DNA of 64,000 bases from Acidobacterium sp. S8 (GTDB lineage: Bacteria; Acidobacteriota; Terriglobia; Terriglobales; Acidobacteriaceae): positions 1-64,000 of the forward strand of contig NZ_LMUM01000013.1 in assembly GCF_009765985.1 (NCBI RefSeq), written 5' to 3'. The notes under the pieces are model-generated. The model saw only the letters and a list, made by a program, of their open reading frames with translations. It made no database searches and was not told where the DNA came from. Position 1 is the first letter of the stretch. Each line of letters opens with the position of its first letter. A program made the position numbers and the translations under genes. Of the stretch, positions 1-7,501 are shown one piece after another.

Positions 1-184
1 TTCATGGGAATAGTCTCTCTCCGTTCCGGAAGACCTGCTCATCCACATTTATCAGGACCTGAGAGCCAATATGTTTCAGGTTGCGGCTGCCGCGATCTTG
101 AAATCATTTCTGTGTATGCGAGACAATCGCTGAGGTATCGCGATTGTGATCATACGGGCAATCCGAAAGGCTGGATAACGCAAG
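1..184. other. Window edge, no gene recognised
   Basis: I see no convincing coding region in this edge stretch. A short open frame on the plus strand has no recognisable protein character and overlaps the start of the next gene. The promoter of the following gene may lie here, but I cannot point to clear -35/-10 boxes. Confidence 0.4.
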
Positions 185-706
185 ATGGATAAAGATGACG
201 CTCTTGCGCTGGTGGAACGCTTGGCAGTTGAAGTGCCAAAGATCGCCAGGGTTTACACGAATGGTGCGTGGACCGAAGCGGTATATCAGAGCCTTACAGA
301 CTTCAAGCAAGAGAAGGGATGGAAGATCTTCTCGTCCGTCAAATGTTATCTCGGCGAGTATCACTGTGACTTCATGCTCTTCGAGGATGGCTACGGATGT
401 CGACTCGCCTGCGAGTCTCAGTGGCAAACGTTCAGATCTAATGCCAACGAGTTGAAGTGGGCTTTTGACAAGCTGCGTGGCGTCAAGTCAGATGTGAAGC
501 TGTTCGTTTTCGAGGGACCCGACACGTGGAAAGACGATATCCGCGAGTATCTGGAGGACTACGCGCAACTCGATCCGGTCGAGACCTTCGTGTTCATGCG
601 TTGGAACTACAAACAATGGGAATGCTCTTGGTGGAAACCATCGGTGGCTGGAGTACAGACGGAAGCATTCAATCCCATTGCGTTTTTAGGGCAACGGATA
701 CCGTAA
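185..706 (+). CDS. Hypothetical protein, possible PD-(D/E)XK-like fold
   Basis: A 173-residue soluble protein with no signal peptide or membrane segment. I do not recognise a named family. The stretch around residues 57-80 has Asp62, then a short hairpin-like segment, then Glu77-Ser-Gln79-Trp. This resembles the D...ExQ/ExK arrangement of PD-(D/E)XK nuclease-like folds, but that is inference from a short pattern. The C-terminal half is rich in aromatic and acidic residues. It is the first of three same-strand genes that look accessory: the next is frameshifted and the third is HEPN-like. The ATG is preceded only by a weak ribosome binding site. The reading frame is probably real because length and composition are protein-like. 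Confidence 0.5.
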   Translation: MDKDDALALVERLAVEVPKIARVYTNGAWTEAVYQSLTDFKQEKGWKIFSSVKCYLGEYHCDFMLFEDGYGCRLACESQWQTFRSNANELKWAFDKLRGVKSDVKLFVFEGPDTWKDDIREYLEDYAQLDPVETFVFMRWNYKQWECSWWKPSVAGVQTEAFNPIAFLGQRIP

Positions 707-724
707 TGGTGCTTTTGGCACACA

Positions 725-1610
725 TTGGTGGTAACAATTCGCTCAAGCACGAAACGAGCTATCGGGAAGTCGGCATATAGGAAGTGGTCATCAGATGATG
801 AGAAGTGCGTTTATGAGGACTACGCGGCATACTCCCCTTTAGGATTTATTGATGCCGCAATCCCCGATCTACGAATTCACATATCTCGGATGCATTCACT
901 GAGCACGATTGGTGACGCCAGCTCGATGCCGAACTTCAAACAAGAGCCGGCTTACCGAGAACTTGACGAACGCGGGCTAACGGCATTCCCGAATCCGGGT
1001 GCCTCCGCATTGGGTGAGTTTTTTATTCGGTTAGATCGCAGATGGATGGGGAATCCATTCGAACGTGGATTCCAAGAGCTCATTCCCATTTCCCGAGCCG
1101 CAGCTCGACCAGGTTCACTCTCAGCCTTTACGGGTGCGGGTGCCCAACCCATGCATACAGATGCGGCCTACTTCGCGAGCCCTCCACGTTATATAGTTTT
1201 CGAGTGTCTTAACCCCGGAGAGGTCTCTTGCAGAACGGAAGTGTGGGTGACAAACCAGGCAAAATTGCTTGAGGAGGCCGCGCCTTCTGACTGATCCTAA
1301 ATGGGTGTTCCTAGGGGGAGGGCGGTCGAGATTTTACTCTCCCGTGTTGGATACGGTACTAGGGATAGCAAGAATTCGCTTCGATCCGTGCTGCATGTCA
1401 GTAGCTTACGGAGACGAAGCAGGGCTAGGTGAGGTTTCCAGACTTCTCGCCAGCTATACCCGACGCGTATCTTTCGAATGGACATTAGGAGCGTTTGTGG
1501 TAATCGACAACTGGCGCTGCATGCATGCCCGAGGGAGTGGGGGAGAATCCGCTCCATCACGTCGGCTGCGCCGGTGGTATCTTGGAGCGCAAAATGGATT
1601 GGGCATCTGA
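725..1610 (+). pseudogene. Frameshifted TauD/clavaminate-synthase-like 2-oxoglutarate Fe(II) oxygenase
   Basis: Two overlapping frames together make one protein of this family. The first (to 1294) carries the HxD iron-ligand motif within MHTDAAYF. The second (from about 1269 to 1610) carries the distal His in IDNWRCMHARG and the 2-oxoglutarate-binding Arg in RRLRRWYLG. Read as one, the join near 1285-1294 would run from ...LLEEAAPSD into LLTDPKWVFL, so a single-base loss there explains the break. All three iron ligands and the co-substrate Arg survive, so the break is recent, a sequencing error, or (less likely) a programmed shift. The start is uncertain: the 725 start is TTG, and in-frame ATGs occur at 890 and 926. 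The 3' end overlaps the next gene by 17 nt. Confidence 0.65.
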
Positions 1611-2556
1611 TTCCCTCTACAACAAGGCGAAGTTATTCGCGCAGCGGGCGCATAACGAACCAGTCAACTCTGCGTTGTTTGCTTTCTGGATGAGCTTGTC
1701 TCTTGAGCTTCTGGCGCGTTCTGCCCTATCCCAGATCCATCCCGTATTGCTTGCCGATCCTAAGGAGCCCGACAATCTTCAGTATGCCTTCGGAATCGAA
1801 CCAAAGGGGATACCGAAGTCGATTGCGGCAAAGGCAATTTTTGCGAGATGTAGCGTATTCGTCAAGGACTTCACTGACAAAATGTCCGGTCACTGTCTGA
1901 TTGTTGCAGACCGGCGAAACTCCGAGCTTCATACAGGTGCAGCGGCATTTGAAGGCATTGACAATGCCAAATGGCTTCCGGCAACTTATGAAGTCATTCA
2001 GGTTCTACTCGCTCATCTTGATAGGGATTTCAGAGACTTTCTTGGAGATCATGGTCAAGTTGCGCTCGAAGTTATCAAGGATCGGCGCGACACAATCAAA
2101 AAGGAAGTCCACGACAAACTGTCCGCCGCGAAGAAGGCTTACGAAGAGCTCAGTCCTGAAGAAAAACTTGATCGAGACACTATGGCATACGCAGCAATAA
2201 CTTCCTGGATGCAGGGGACAAAGCTACGTCGCGAATGTTCGTGTCCGGCGTGTCAAAAAGTCGCAGTTTTGGGTGGAGAGACTGTAAGTCGAAGCCCAGT
2301 TAAGATCGACGAGGATGATAATGTTATCCGCCGTGAAGTCCGCGTTCTTCCGAATAGGCTCCGGTGCGCCTATTGCGGGCTTTCTCTCGTCAGCTACCAA
2401 GAATTGAAGGAGGCTGAGCTAGGCGGAATCTACACCATCGCGGAGGAGGAAGATCCCATAGAGTACTTTGGTATTGAACCGGAGGACTACATTGACGTTG
2501 AGGATGTGGTTCGTCGCTATGGCGAAGATATGGAGGCGGGATATCGGAACGAGTAG
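1594..2556 (+). CDS. HEPN-like protein with C-terminal zinc ribbon
   Basis: This 320-residue protein has no family name I can assign with certainty. Residues 20-55 form a strongly helical segment (ALFAFWMSLSLELL). Residues 107-115 read RRNSELHTG, giving R108-x4-H113, the Rx4-6H signature of HEPN domains, many of which are RNases in toxin-antitoxin or defence systems. Residues 160-200 look like a charged coiled coil. The C-terminal part has CSCPAC and, about 48 residues later, CAYC, a plausible four-Cys zinc ribbon, followed by a very acidic tail. The start was set at ATG 1594 because GGAG lies 6 nt upstream; an upstream start at 1525 would read through the preceding oxygenase remnant. No antitoxin-like partner was recognised. 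Confidence 0.6.
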   Translation: MDWASDSLYNKAKLFAQRAHNEPVNSALFAFWMSLSLELLARSALSQIHPVLLADPKEPDNLQYAFGIEPKGIPKSIAAKAIFARCSVFVKDFTDKMSGHCLIVADRRNSELHTGAAAFEGIDNAKWLPATYEVIQVLLAHLDRDFRDFLGDHGQVALEVIKDRRDTIKKEVHDKLSAAKKAYEELSPEEKLDRDTMAYAAITSWMQGTKLRRECSCPACQKVAVLGGETVSRSPVKIDEDDNVIRREVRVLPNRLRCAYCGLSLVSYQELKEAELGGIYTIAEEEDPIEYFGIEPEDYIDVEDVVRRYGEDMEAGYRNE

Positions 2557-2900
2557 CGCCTCAGACCAGACGCACGATTCTATCAAACGTCCCGACGTAT
2601 AAACTCGAGTCAAACAAGGTTCTCGCGGATCGGACTTTTTAGACAACCGCAATCCTCCCAATGGGTCAAGACTGCCAATTAGTGCTGTGAAGTTGCATAG
2701 CGGAAGCCACCTGCGATTCTCCCCACGCGCAAGCCACCCCGTTTCAATCTTGTCAAGTAGCAAACTGAATTGAGACTCTGGAAATAGCTGATTTCATTAA
2801 ACAATCGTGACAACAATGAATGTCAGAGTATTATGCCTCAAAAAGCTAAAATGGAAGTAGGAGCCAAACAATTAAGAGTGAAGCCCGAGCCAAATGAGAC
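2557..2900. other. Non-coding spacer, AT-richer than surroundings
   Basis: No supported gene. A minus-strand open frame overlaps the end of the HEPN-like gene but has no recognisable protein features. The sequence near 2740-2760 contains CTTGTCAAG; a related stretch, GGGGCTTGACAAG, occurs in the other repeat-rich spacer near 50170, so this may be the edge of the repeat element described next. Confidence 0.4.
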
Positions 2901-3038
2901 CCCCTCGTAAGTGATTGAAAACACTATAAACAGCCTAAACCGCTTCGTTTCAACCACTTAGCGGGGGATGATCCCCCGCTAAGTGGTTGAAAAATAAAGA
3001 AACTAGAAGCTACATAGGGAGGAGGGGGAGGGGGGTAG
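2901..3038 (-). repeat. Dispersed repeat element, copy 1 (about 135 bp)
   Basis: This stretch matches the reverse complement of 49735-49866 in the same internal order. 2908-2926 is an exact 19-base match to the complement of 49840-49858. A CACTTAGCGGGG / CCCCCGCT core is shared with 49781-49806. The purine-rich 3021-3038 segment matches the complement of 49735-49751 except for one extra G. The less conserved linkers differ, so this is a family of related elements rather than a recent duplication. No reading frame or transposase is associated. Confidence 0.75.
2948..2992. repeat. Perfect long palindrome, 22-bp arms with 1-nt centre
   Basis: The left arm 2948-2969 (TTTCAACCACTTAGCGGGGG plus AT) is the exact complement of the right arm 2971-2992, with a single G at 2970 between them. 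It lies within the dispersed element. The T-rich/A-rich outer arms would let either strand form a hairpin. The convergent position between a plus gene ending at 2556 and a minus gene ending at 3054 also allows a terminator role. Confidence 0.85.
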
Positions 3039-3053
3039 GCCCCGGTAATCCCC

Positions 3054-3872
3054 TCACCGCAACTGGATGGGAGCAGCCAGCTTGAAGTTCACCACCGATT
3101 CCGCCGGAATGGTGATGTCCTTGTTGCCGGTAAAAGCAGCGATTCCGGTCCCGGCGCCCGCGCCAGCCAGTCCGCCCACCAGCAAACCCACTCCGCCCGT
3201 GGCAACACCGCCGATCAGCATGCCCAACCCGGCGCCGCCGCCGATAAAGGCTGCGGAGCGCTTGCCTTTGCCTTTTTTCGTGCGCGTCAGGCTGCCGGTA
3301 TCGATGCGGTAATGCTGCCCATTCAGGTTAAGGCTGGTGAGTGTCAGCTGGATGTAGGACTTGCCTTTGAAGTGGCCGCGTTTGTGCGCGCTCACCACCA
3401 TGCCCTCAGCCGTCGCGCCGGAAGGAATGACTGTACTTCCATCTACCTGGACCGGATTGACAATCGTACCTGTGAAAGGCTGCCCAGCCTGCGCATGCTT
3501 CACGTTGATCGTCTGGCTCATGCGGATACTGAGGACGGTTCCCGCCGGAACCTCAGGCAGCGCCGGAGCGGGCGCGGTAGCATTCGTCGCCTGTTGCGGC
3601 GAAACCGGCTGGTCCGGTGTGGGCGTGACCGCTCCGGACGTGGGTGAGGAAGCCGCTGAAGACGGGGCCGGCGTGCCGGCAGGTGCGGGCTGGCTCGGTG
3701 CCGTCGACGGATTCGCCGGGGCTGCCGCCGCGCTTTGCGCCTGGTCAGGCGAGGCAGGCTGGGTCGAAGCCGAAGTCGATGCGGGCGGTTTCTCCGCGTC
3801 CGAAGGATTTTTGTGGCATCCCGCAATCAACGAAACTGCCAGCAAAAGTGCGATCTGCGCATGATTTTTCAT
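3054..3872 (-). CDS. Lipoprotein with Pro/Ala linker and glycine-zipper segment
   Basis: A 272-residue exported lipoprotein. The N-terminus is a lipoprotein signal peptide ending in the lipobox LIAGC (Cys19). Residues 25-105 are a low-complexity Pro/Ala/Ser/Gln spacer, followed by a compact domain starting near PEVPAGTVLSIRM. A Gly-rich hydrophobic segment around residues 205-245 (GGGAGLGMLIGGVATGGVG) resembles glycine-zipper membrane-associating segments. Similar 'spacer plus beta-domain plus glycine zipper' lipoproteins are common in Acidobacteria, but no biochemical role is established. It is transcribed divergently from kbl with about 140 bp between them. Confidence 0.75.
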   Translation of the reverse strand: MKNHAQIALLLAVSLIAGCHKNPSDAEKPPASTSASTQPASPDQAQSAAAAPANPSTAPSQPAPAGTPAPSSAASSPTSGAVTPTPDQPVSPQQATNATAPAPALPEVPAGTVLSIRMSQTINVKHAQAGQPFTGTIVNPVQVDGSTVIPSGATAEGMVVSAHKRGHFKGKSYIQLTLTSLNLNGQHYRIDTGSLTRTKKGKGKRSAAFIGGGAGLGMLIGGVATGGVGLLVGGLAGAGAGTGIAAFTGNKDITIPAESVVNFKLAAPIQLR

Positions 3873-4013
3873 CTTTATCGTTCTCCTTACGCTGCTCGAA
3901 TGCCCTCATTCAGATGCAATGCCCGGACAATCAGGCGGTCCGGCTTGCCTCCTCCGCGCCTCTCCACGATACGATGTTTAGTTACGTATTTTCATTCAGT
4001 GAGGCAAGTTTTT

Positions 4014-5231
4014 ATGTCGACAACGCTCTCCCAGCGTCCGCAGCTCAGGCACTTAACCGCTCAACTCGACGACCTGAAACAGCGCGGCACCTACTTCAGG
4101 CTCCGCGTGCTCGACGATGCGCAGGCCCCCGTCTGCACCTACGACGGCAAGAAAGTCATCAACCTCGCCTCCAATAACTACCTCGGCCTCTGCGATCACC
4201 CCAAGCTGCGCGAAGCCGCCATCGAAGCGACGAAAACGTACGGAGTCGGCTCCGGCGCGGTGCGCACCATCGCCGGAACCATGAAGATCCATATGGAGCT
4301 GGAAGAGAAGATCGCCGCCTTCAAGAATGTCGAAGCTTGCGTCGTCTTCCAGAGCGGATTCACCGCCAACGCCGGAACCGTCTCGTCGATCCTCGGCAAG
4401 GAAGACTTCATCATCTCCGACGAGCTGAACCACGCCAGCATCATCGACGGCGCGCGTCTTTCCCGCGCGAAGATCAAGGTCTTCCGCCACAAGGATGTAG
4501 CCCACGCCGAGGAGATATTGAAGGAGATCGCAAATGAGCCCGGACACAAGCTCATCATCACCGATGGCGTCTTCTCCATGGATGGCGACATCGGCCCGGT
4601 CGACAAGCTCAGCGACCTCGCCGACAAATACGGCGCCATCATGATGGTCGACGACGCCCACGCCTCCGGCGTACTCGGACGCAACGGACGAGGCTCCATC
4701 GACCACTTCAACTGCCACGGCCGCGTCGACATTCAGGTTGGCACGCTCTCAAAGGCCATCGGTGCCCTCGGCGGCTACGTCTGCGGAAGCCGCGACCTCA
4801 TCGACTACCTCTACCACCGCGCCCGCCCATTCCTCTTCTCGACATCCCATCCGCCATCTGTCACGGCCACCTGCATTGCAGCCTTCGACCTGCTGGAGAA
4901 TGAGCCGGAGCGTATCGAGCGCCTATGGGACAACACCCGCTACTTCAAGTCTGAGCTGGGCCGTGTTGGCTTCGACATCGGCGGCGTAACAACGCCCGCG
5001 AGCGAAACCCCCATCACCCCCATCATCATCGGTGACGGCAAGAAGACCATGGAGTTCTCGAAGGCGCTCTTCGACGCAGGCGTGATGGCCACCGGCATCG
5101 CCTTCCCCACCGTTGCCGAGGGCAAAGCACGCATCCGCACCATCATGACGAGCGAACACACGAAGGAGCAGTTAGATCAGGCGCTGCAGACACTGGAAAC
5201 AGTAGCGAAGAAATTGGGGATTCTGGGATAG
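4014..5231 (+). CDS. kbl: 2-amino-3-ketobutyrate CoA ligase (glycine C-acetyltransferase)
   Basis: A 405-residue PLP enzyme of the alpha-oxoamine synthase family. Kbl condenses acetyl-CoA and glycine reversibly, cleaving 2-amino-3-ketobutyrate during threonine breakdown. The family pattern is clear: ASNNYLGL near residue 52, DELNHAS with His140, DDAHASG with Asp214/His216, and the PLP-binding Lys247 in GTLSKAIGALGG. An upstream start would add about 90 Arg-rich residues unlike the family, so ATG 4014 was chosen; GAGG lies 9 nt upstream. BioF and serine palmitoyltransferase are close relatives. Kbl is favoured by the sequence pattern and by a tdh gene elsewhere in the window. Confidence 0.88.
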   Translation: MSTTLSQRPQLRHLTAQLDDLKQRGTYFRLRVLDDAQAPVCTYDGKKVINLASNNYLGLCDHPKLREAAIEATKTYGVGSGAVRTIAGTMKIHMELEEKIAAFKNVEACVVFQSGFTANAGTVSSILGKEDFIISDELNHASIIDGARLSRAKIKVFRHKDVAHAEEILKEIANEPGHKLIITDGVFSMDGDIGPVDKLSDLADKYGAIMMVDDAHASGVLGRNGRGSIDHFNCHGRVDIQVGTLSKAIGALGGYVCGSRDLIDYLYHRARPFLFSTSHPPSVTATCIAAFDLLENEPERIERLWDNTRYFKSELGRVGFDIGGVTTPASETPITPIIIGDGKKTMEFSKALFDAGVMATGIAFPTVAEGKARIRTIMTSEHTKEQLDQALQTLETVAKKLGILG

Positions 5232-5265
5232 CGCAATCAGAAATGAATTTTTGCTCTGCTGAATC

Positions 5266-5305
5266 GCGCGGATTTGCAGCTATCTCTTTTTAAGCAAATC
5301 CGCGC
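5266..5305. terminator. Hairpin between convergent kbl and SnoaL-like gene
   Basis: Perfect 12-bp arms GCGCGGATTTGC (5266-5277) and GCAAATCCGCGC (5294-5305) with a 16-nt T-rich loop. The position, 35 nt after kbl and 18 nt after the convergent gene's stop, suits a bidirectional terminator, although there is no clean U-run after the stem. Confidence 0.55.
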
Positions 5306-5322
5306 ACACAATGTGAGGCCGA

Positions 5323-5694
5323 TTAAGCCCCTGGATTGTAGTAGAAGTGCTCGTGCACAATTTTGCCGTCCTTAACGGTATACAGTCCCATTTCAGCCAA
5401 TTTGAAACGTTTGCCGGAAGGCTTGTGGGTAACGTCATATTTGAATTCGACGGCAAACTGGTCTTCACCGATGAACGGCCCGTTGGCGTCTCCGCTGTGG
5501 ACCTCGTGATTATCCATCCACCACTTGTTCTTGCCGCGAATCGCTTCGATGCCTTTCGTTTCGGCAGGCATCTCCGGGCCGCTGGCTGACTCGACACTGA
5601 CGATATCGTCGGCGTAATACTTATCAACGGCTTCCAGGTTTTTGCCTTCGCGGCACAGCTTGACCAGGTCATTGGCAATATCGGCAATCGACAT
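5323..5694 (-). CDS. SnoaL/NTF2-like protein
   Basis: A 123-residue single-domain protein of the NTF2-like superfamily (SnoaL/ketosteroid-isomerase-like fold). The sequence shows the usual helical N-terminus (ANDLVKLCREGKNLEAVDKY), then YYADDIVSVE and a C-terminal beta sheet with VKDGKIVHEHFYY. The family includes isomerases, cyclases and many proteins of unknown role, so no substrate is assigned. The start at 5694 is supported by AGAGGA 6 nt upstream; an in-frame upstream ATG would add five residues. It faces kbl convergently and the VOC gene divergently. Confidence 0.75.
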   Translation of the reverse strand: MSIADIANDLVKLCREGKNLEAVDKYYADDIVSVESASGPEMPAETKGIEAIRGKNKWWMDNHEVHSGDANGPFIGEDQFAVEFKYDVTHKPSGKRFKLAEMGLYTVKDGKIVHEHFYYNPGA

Positions 5695-5863
5695 ATTTCC
5701 TCTTTGCATCCGGAAGTATCCGGCGAACCGCTGAAGTCTAGCACACGCATGTGAAATTCAGAGGTGCGGATCGACGCGACGCGCTGCGCGCTGGAGAGCT
5801 TTAGCCGCTATCTGGATCAACGATGATGTTTGCATTCCTTATCGTGCCTGTCGCAGTTCATAA

Positions 5864-6253
<390 letters not shown>

Positions 6254-6603
6254 CCGCTATTGGTATAGTGAAACGGAATCTGCCTGAAATTCCCGGATTG
6301 GCGCGGAATATCGTTGCAGTTAAGCGAATGACTGTCTCGATTCGCCGCCCCATTGAACCGCCTTATGCCCGAATTCCAGCGGTTTGGCTCAATTATTTTG
6401 ACGATCAAGTTGCACTGAAGCCTTTCCTTTCTCGATAAGCCTATAATGTTGGGCCAAAGGCCGTCCGGTCTGGACACCGCCCTGTGTGGCATGCCAATGC
6501 TGACGGATGAACTGGCTGCGAGTCACGAAACTCCCAGGCGCCCGGCCCCAATGCCTGATGGTCCGTCCCATCCATCTGGACTTAGTTCCAGGAGGAGGCC
6601 GTT
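6254..6603 (+). promoter_or_regulatory. 350-bp leader with candidate -10 box
   Basis: No gene is supported here. A perfect TATAAT lies at 6442-6447 but a good -35 at 17 bp is lacking. A TTGACG at 6398-6403 is too far upstream to pair with it. The next gene has a strong AGGAGG site about 7 nt before its ATG at 6604. If the -10 is real, the transcript would have a leader of about 150 nt. Confidence 0.35.
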
Positions 6604-7404
6604 ATGAATCGACGCCGCTTGTTTTCCCTTCCGGCGCTCGTTACTCTCACCGGCGCGTTCACTCTGGGAGCACTGGCGCAAACACCGAATTCATTCCTAG
6701 CTGCTATTGGAAGCTATGCTCAACAGTCTCCAGTGCGAGGCATGGAGGACCAACCGCACTTTTCTGTCGGACCGGAGATGCAGGGAGACATCATGATGGC
6801 GCACCAGCGCTACGTCGCTGCGTTGGACGCTTATCGCCAATGTCCGCCAGATTCAGCCGTGCTGTGGAACAAGATGGGAATAGCAAATCACCATATGTTT
6901 AACCTGCGCGAAGCCGAGAAAGATTATGAGAAGGCCCTCAAGCTGAATCCCAGCTATCCCGAAGCATGGAATAACCTCGGCGCCGTCTACTATGGGCAAA
7001 AACTCTATCACGATGCAGAGAAGGCCTATAAGAAAGCAATCAAGCTCAATACCAAATCAGCGATGTTCTACAGCAACTTAGGCACGGCTTACCTCGCCGA
7101 GCATAAGTATAAGAAAGGCGCAGAGTCTTATCGCACGGCACTGTCTCTCGACCCGAATGTCTTCGAAGCTGATCCTGCCAGCCGTATCTCTGAGATGGGG
7201 CCGACGCATGAAATGGCAACCCTCAACTATCTTCTGGCAAAAACCTATGCAGAGGCAGGCCGCAAAAACGAGGCTCTGATTTATCTGCGCAAGGCTATTG
7301 ATGAAGGGTATGCCGACCGCAAGAAGATACAGGAAGAGAAAGAGTTCGCCATCTTGCGCGATGTGCCGGAGTTTCAGCGCATGATGTCAGACAAGCGTGA
7401 ATAA
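6604..7404 (+). CDS. Exported tetratricopeptide-repeat protein
   Basis: A 266-residue protein with a Sec-type signal peptide (residues 1-26, ending near GALAQ). At least three TPR units follow at about residues 83-185, recognisable from LWNKMGIANHHMFNLREAE, AWNNLGAVYYGQKLYHDAE and FYSNLGTAYLAEHKYKKGAE. A fourth degenerate repeat is near the C-terminus. TPRs are protein-interaction modules; an envelope scaffold role is inference. The ATG has a strong AGGAGG site. It precedes the sensor kinase gene by about 100 bp with a hairpin between, so co-transcription is possible but not certain. Confidence 0.8.
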   Translation: MNRRRLFSLPALVTLTGAFTLGALAQTPNSFLAAIGSYAQQSPVRGMEDQPHFSVGPEMQGDIMMAHQRYVAALDAYRQCPPDSAVLWNKMGIANHHMFNLREAEKDYEKALKLNPSYPEAWNNLGAVYYGQKLYHDAEKAYKKAIKLNTKSAMFYSNLGTAYLAEHKYKKGAESYRTALSLDPNVFEADPASRISEMGPTHEMATLNYLLAKTYAEAGRKNEALIYLRKAIDEGYADRKKIQEEKEFAILRDVPEFQRMMSDKRE

Positions 7405-7436
7405 CGAGGCCCGTATAGAGCTTAAAGTGCCGAAAT

Positions 7437-7454
7437 CTCCACCTTTTGGTGGAG
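7437..7454. other. Small hairpin upstream of sensor kinase gene
   Basis: CTCCACC-TTTT-GGTGGAG is a perfect 7-bp stem with a 4-nt loop, 33 nt after the TPR gene and 48 nt before the kinase. No U-run follows, so it may be a weak terminator, a 5' UTR structure or an operator. Confidence 0.35.
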
Positions 7455-7501
7455 TATGCACTCGTGCGATGGATGTGTAGTATTCGTGGTAGTCCCCAAG
7501 G

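Noticed and set aside
2419-2763. Minus-strand 114-residue frame
   Set aside because: It overlaps the end of the HEPN-like gene and shows no protein features or ribosome binding site.
3361-3864. Plus-strand frame opposite the lipoprotein gene
   Set aside because: The minus-strand reading has a lipobox and glycine zipper; the plus reading is a low-complexity Gly/Ala shadow.
4053-4718. 221-residue open frame antisense to kbl
   Set aside because: It lies wholly opposite a well-conserved PLP enzyme and has no domain character; long antisense frames are expected in GC-rich genes.
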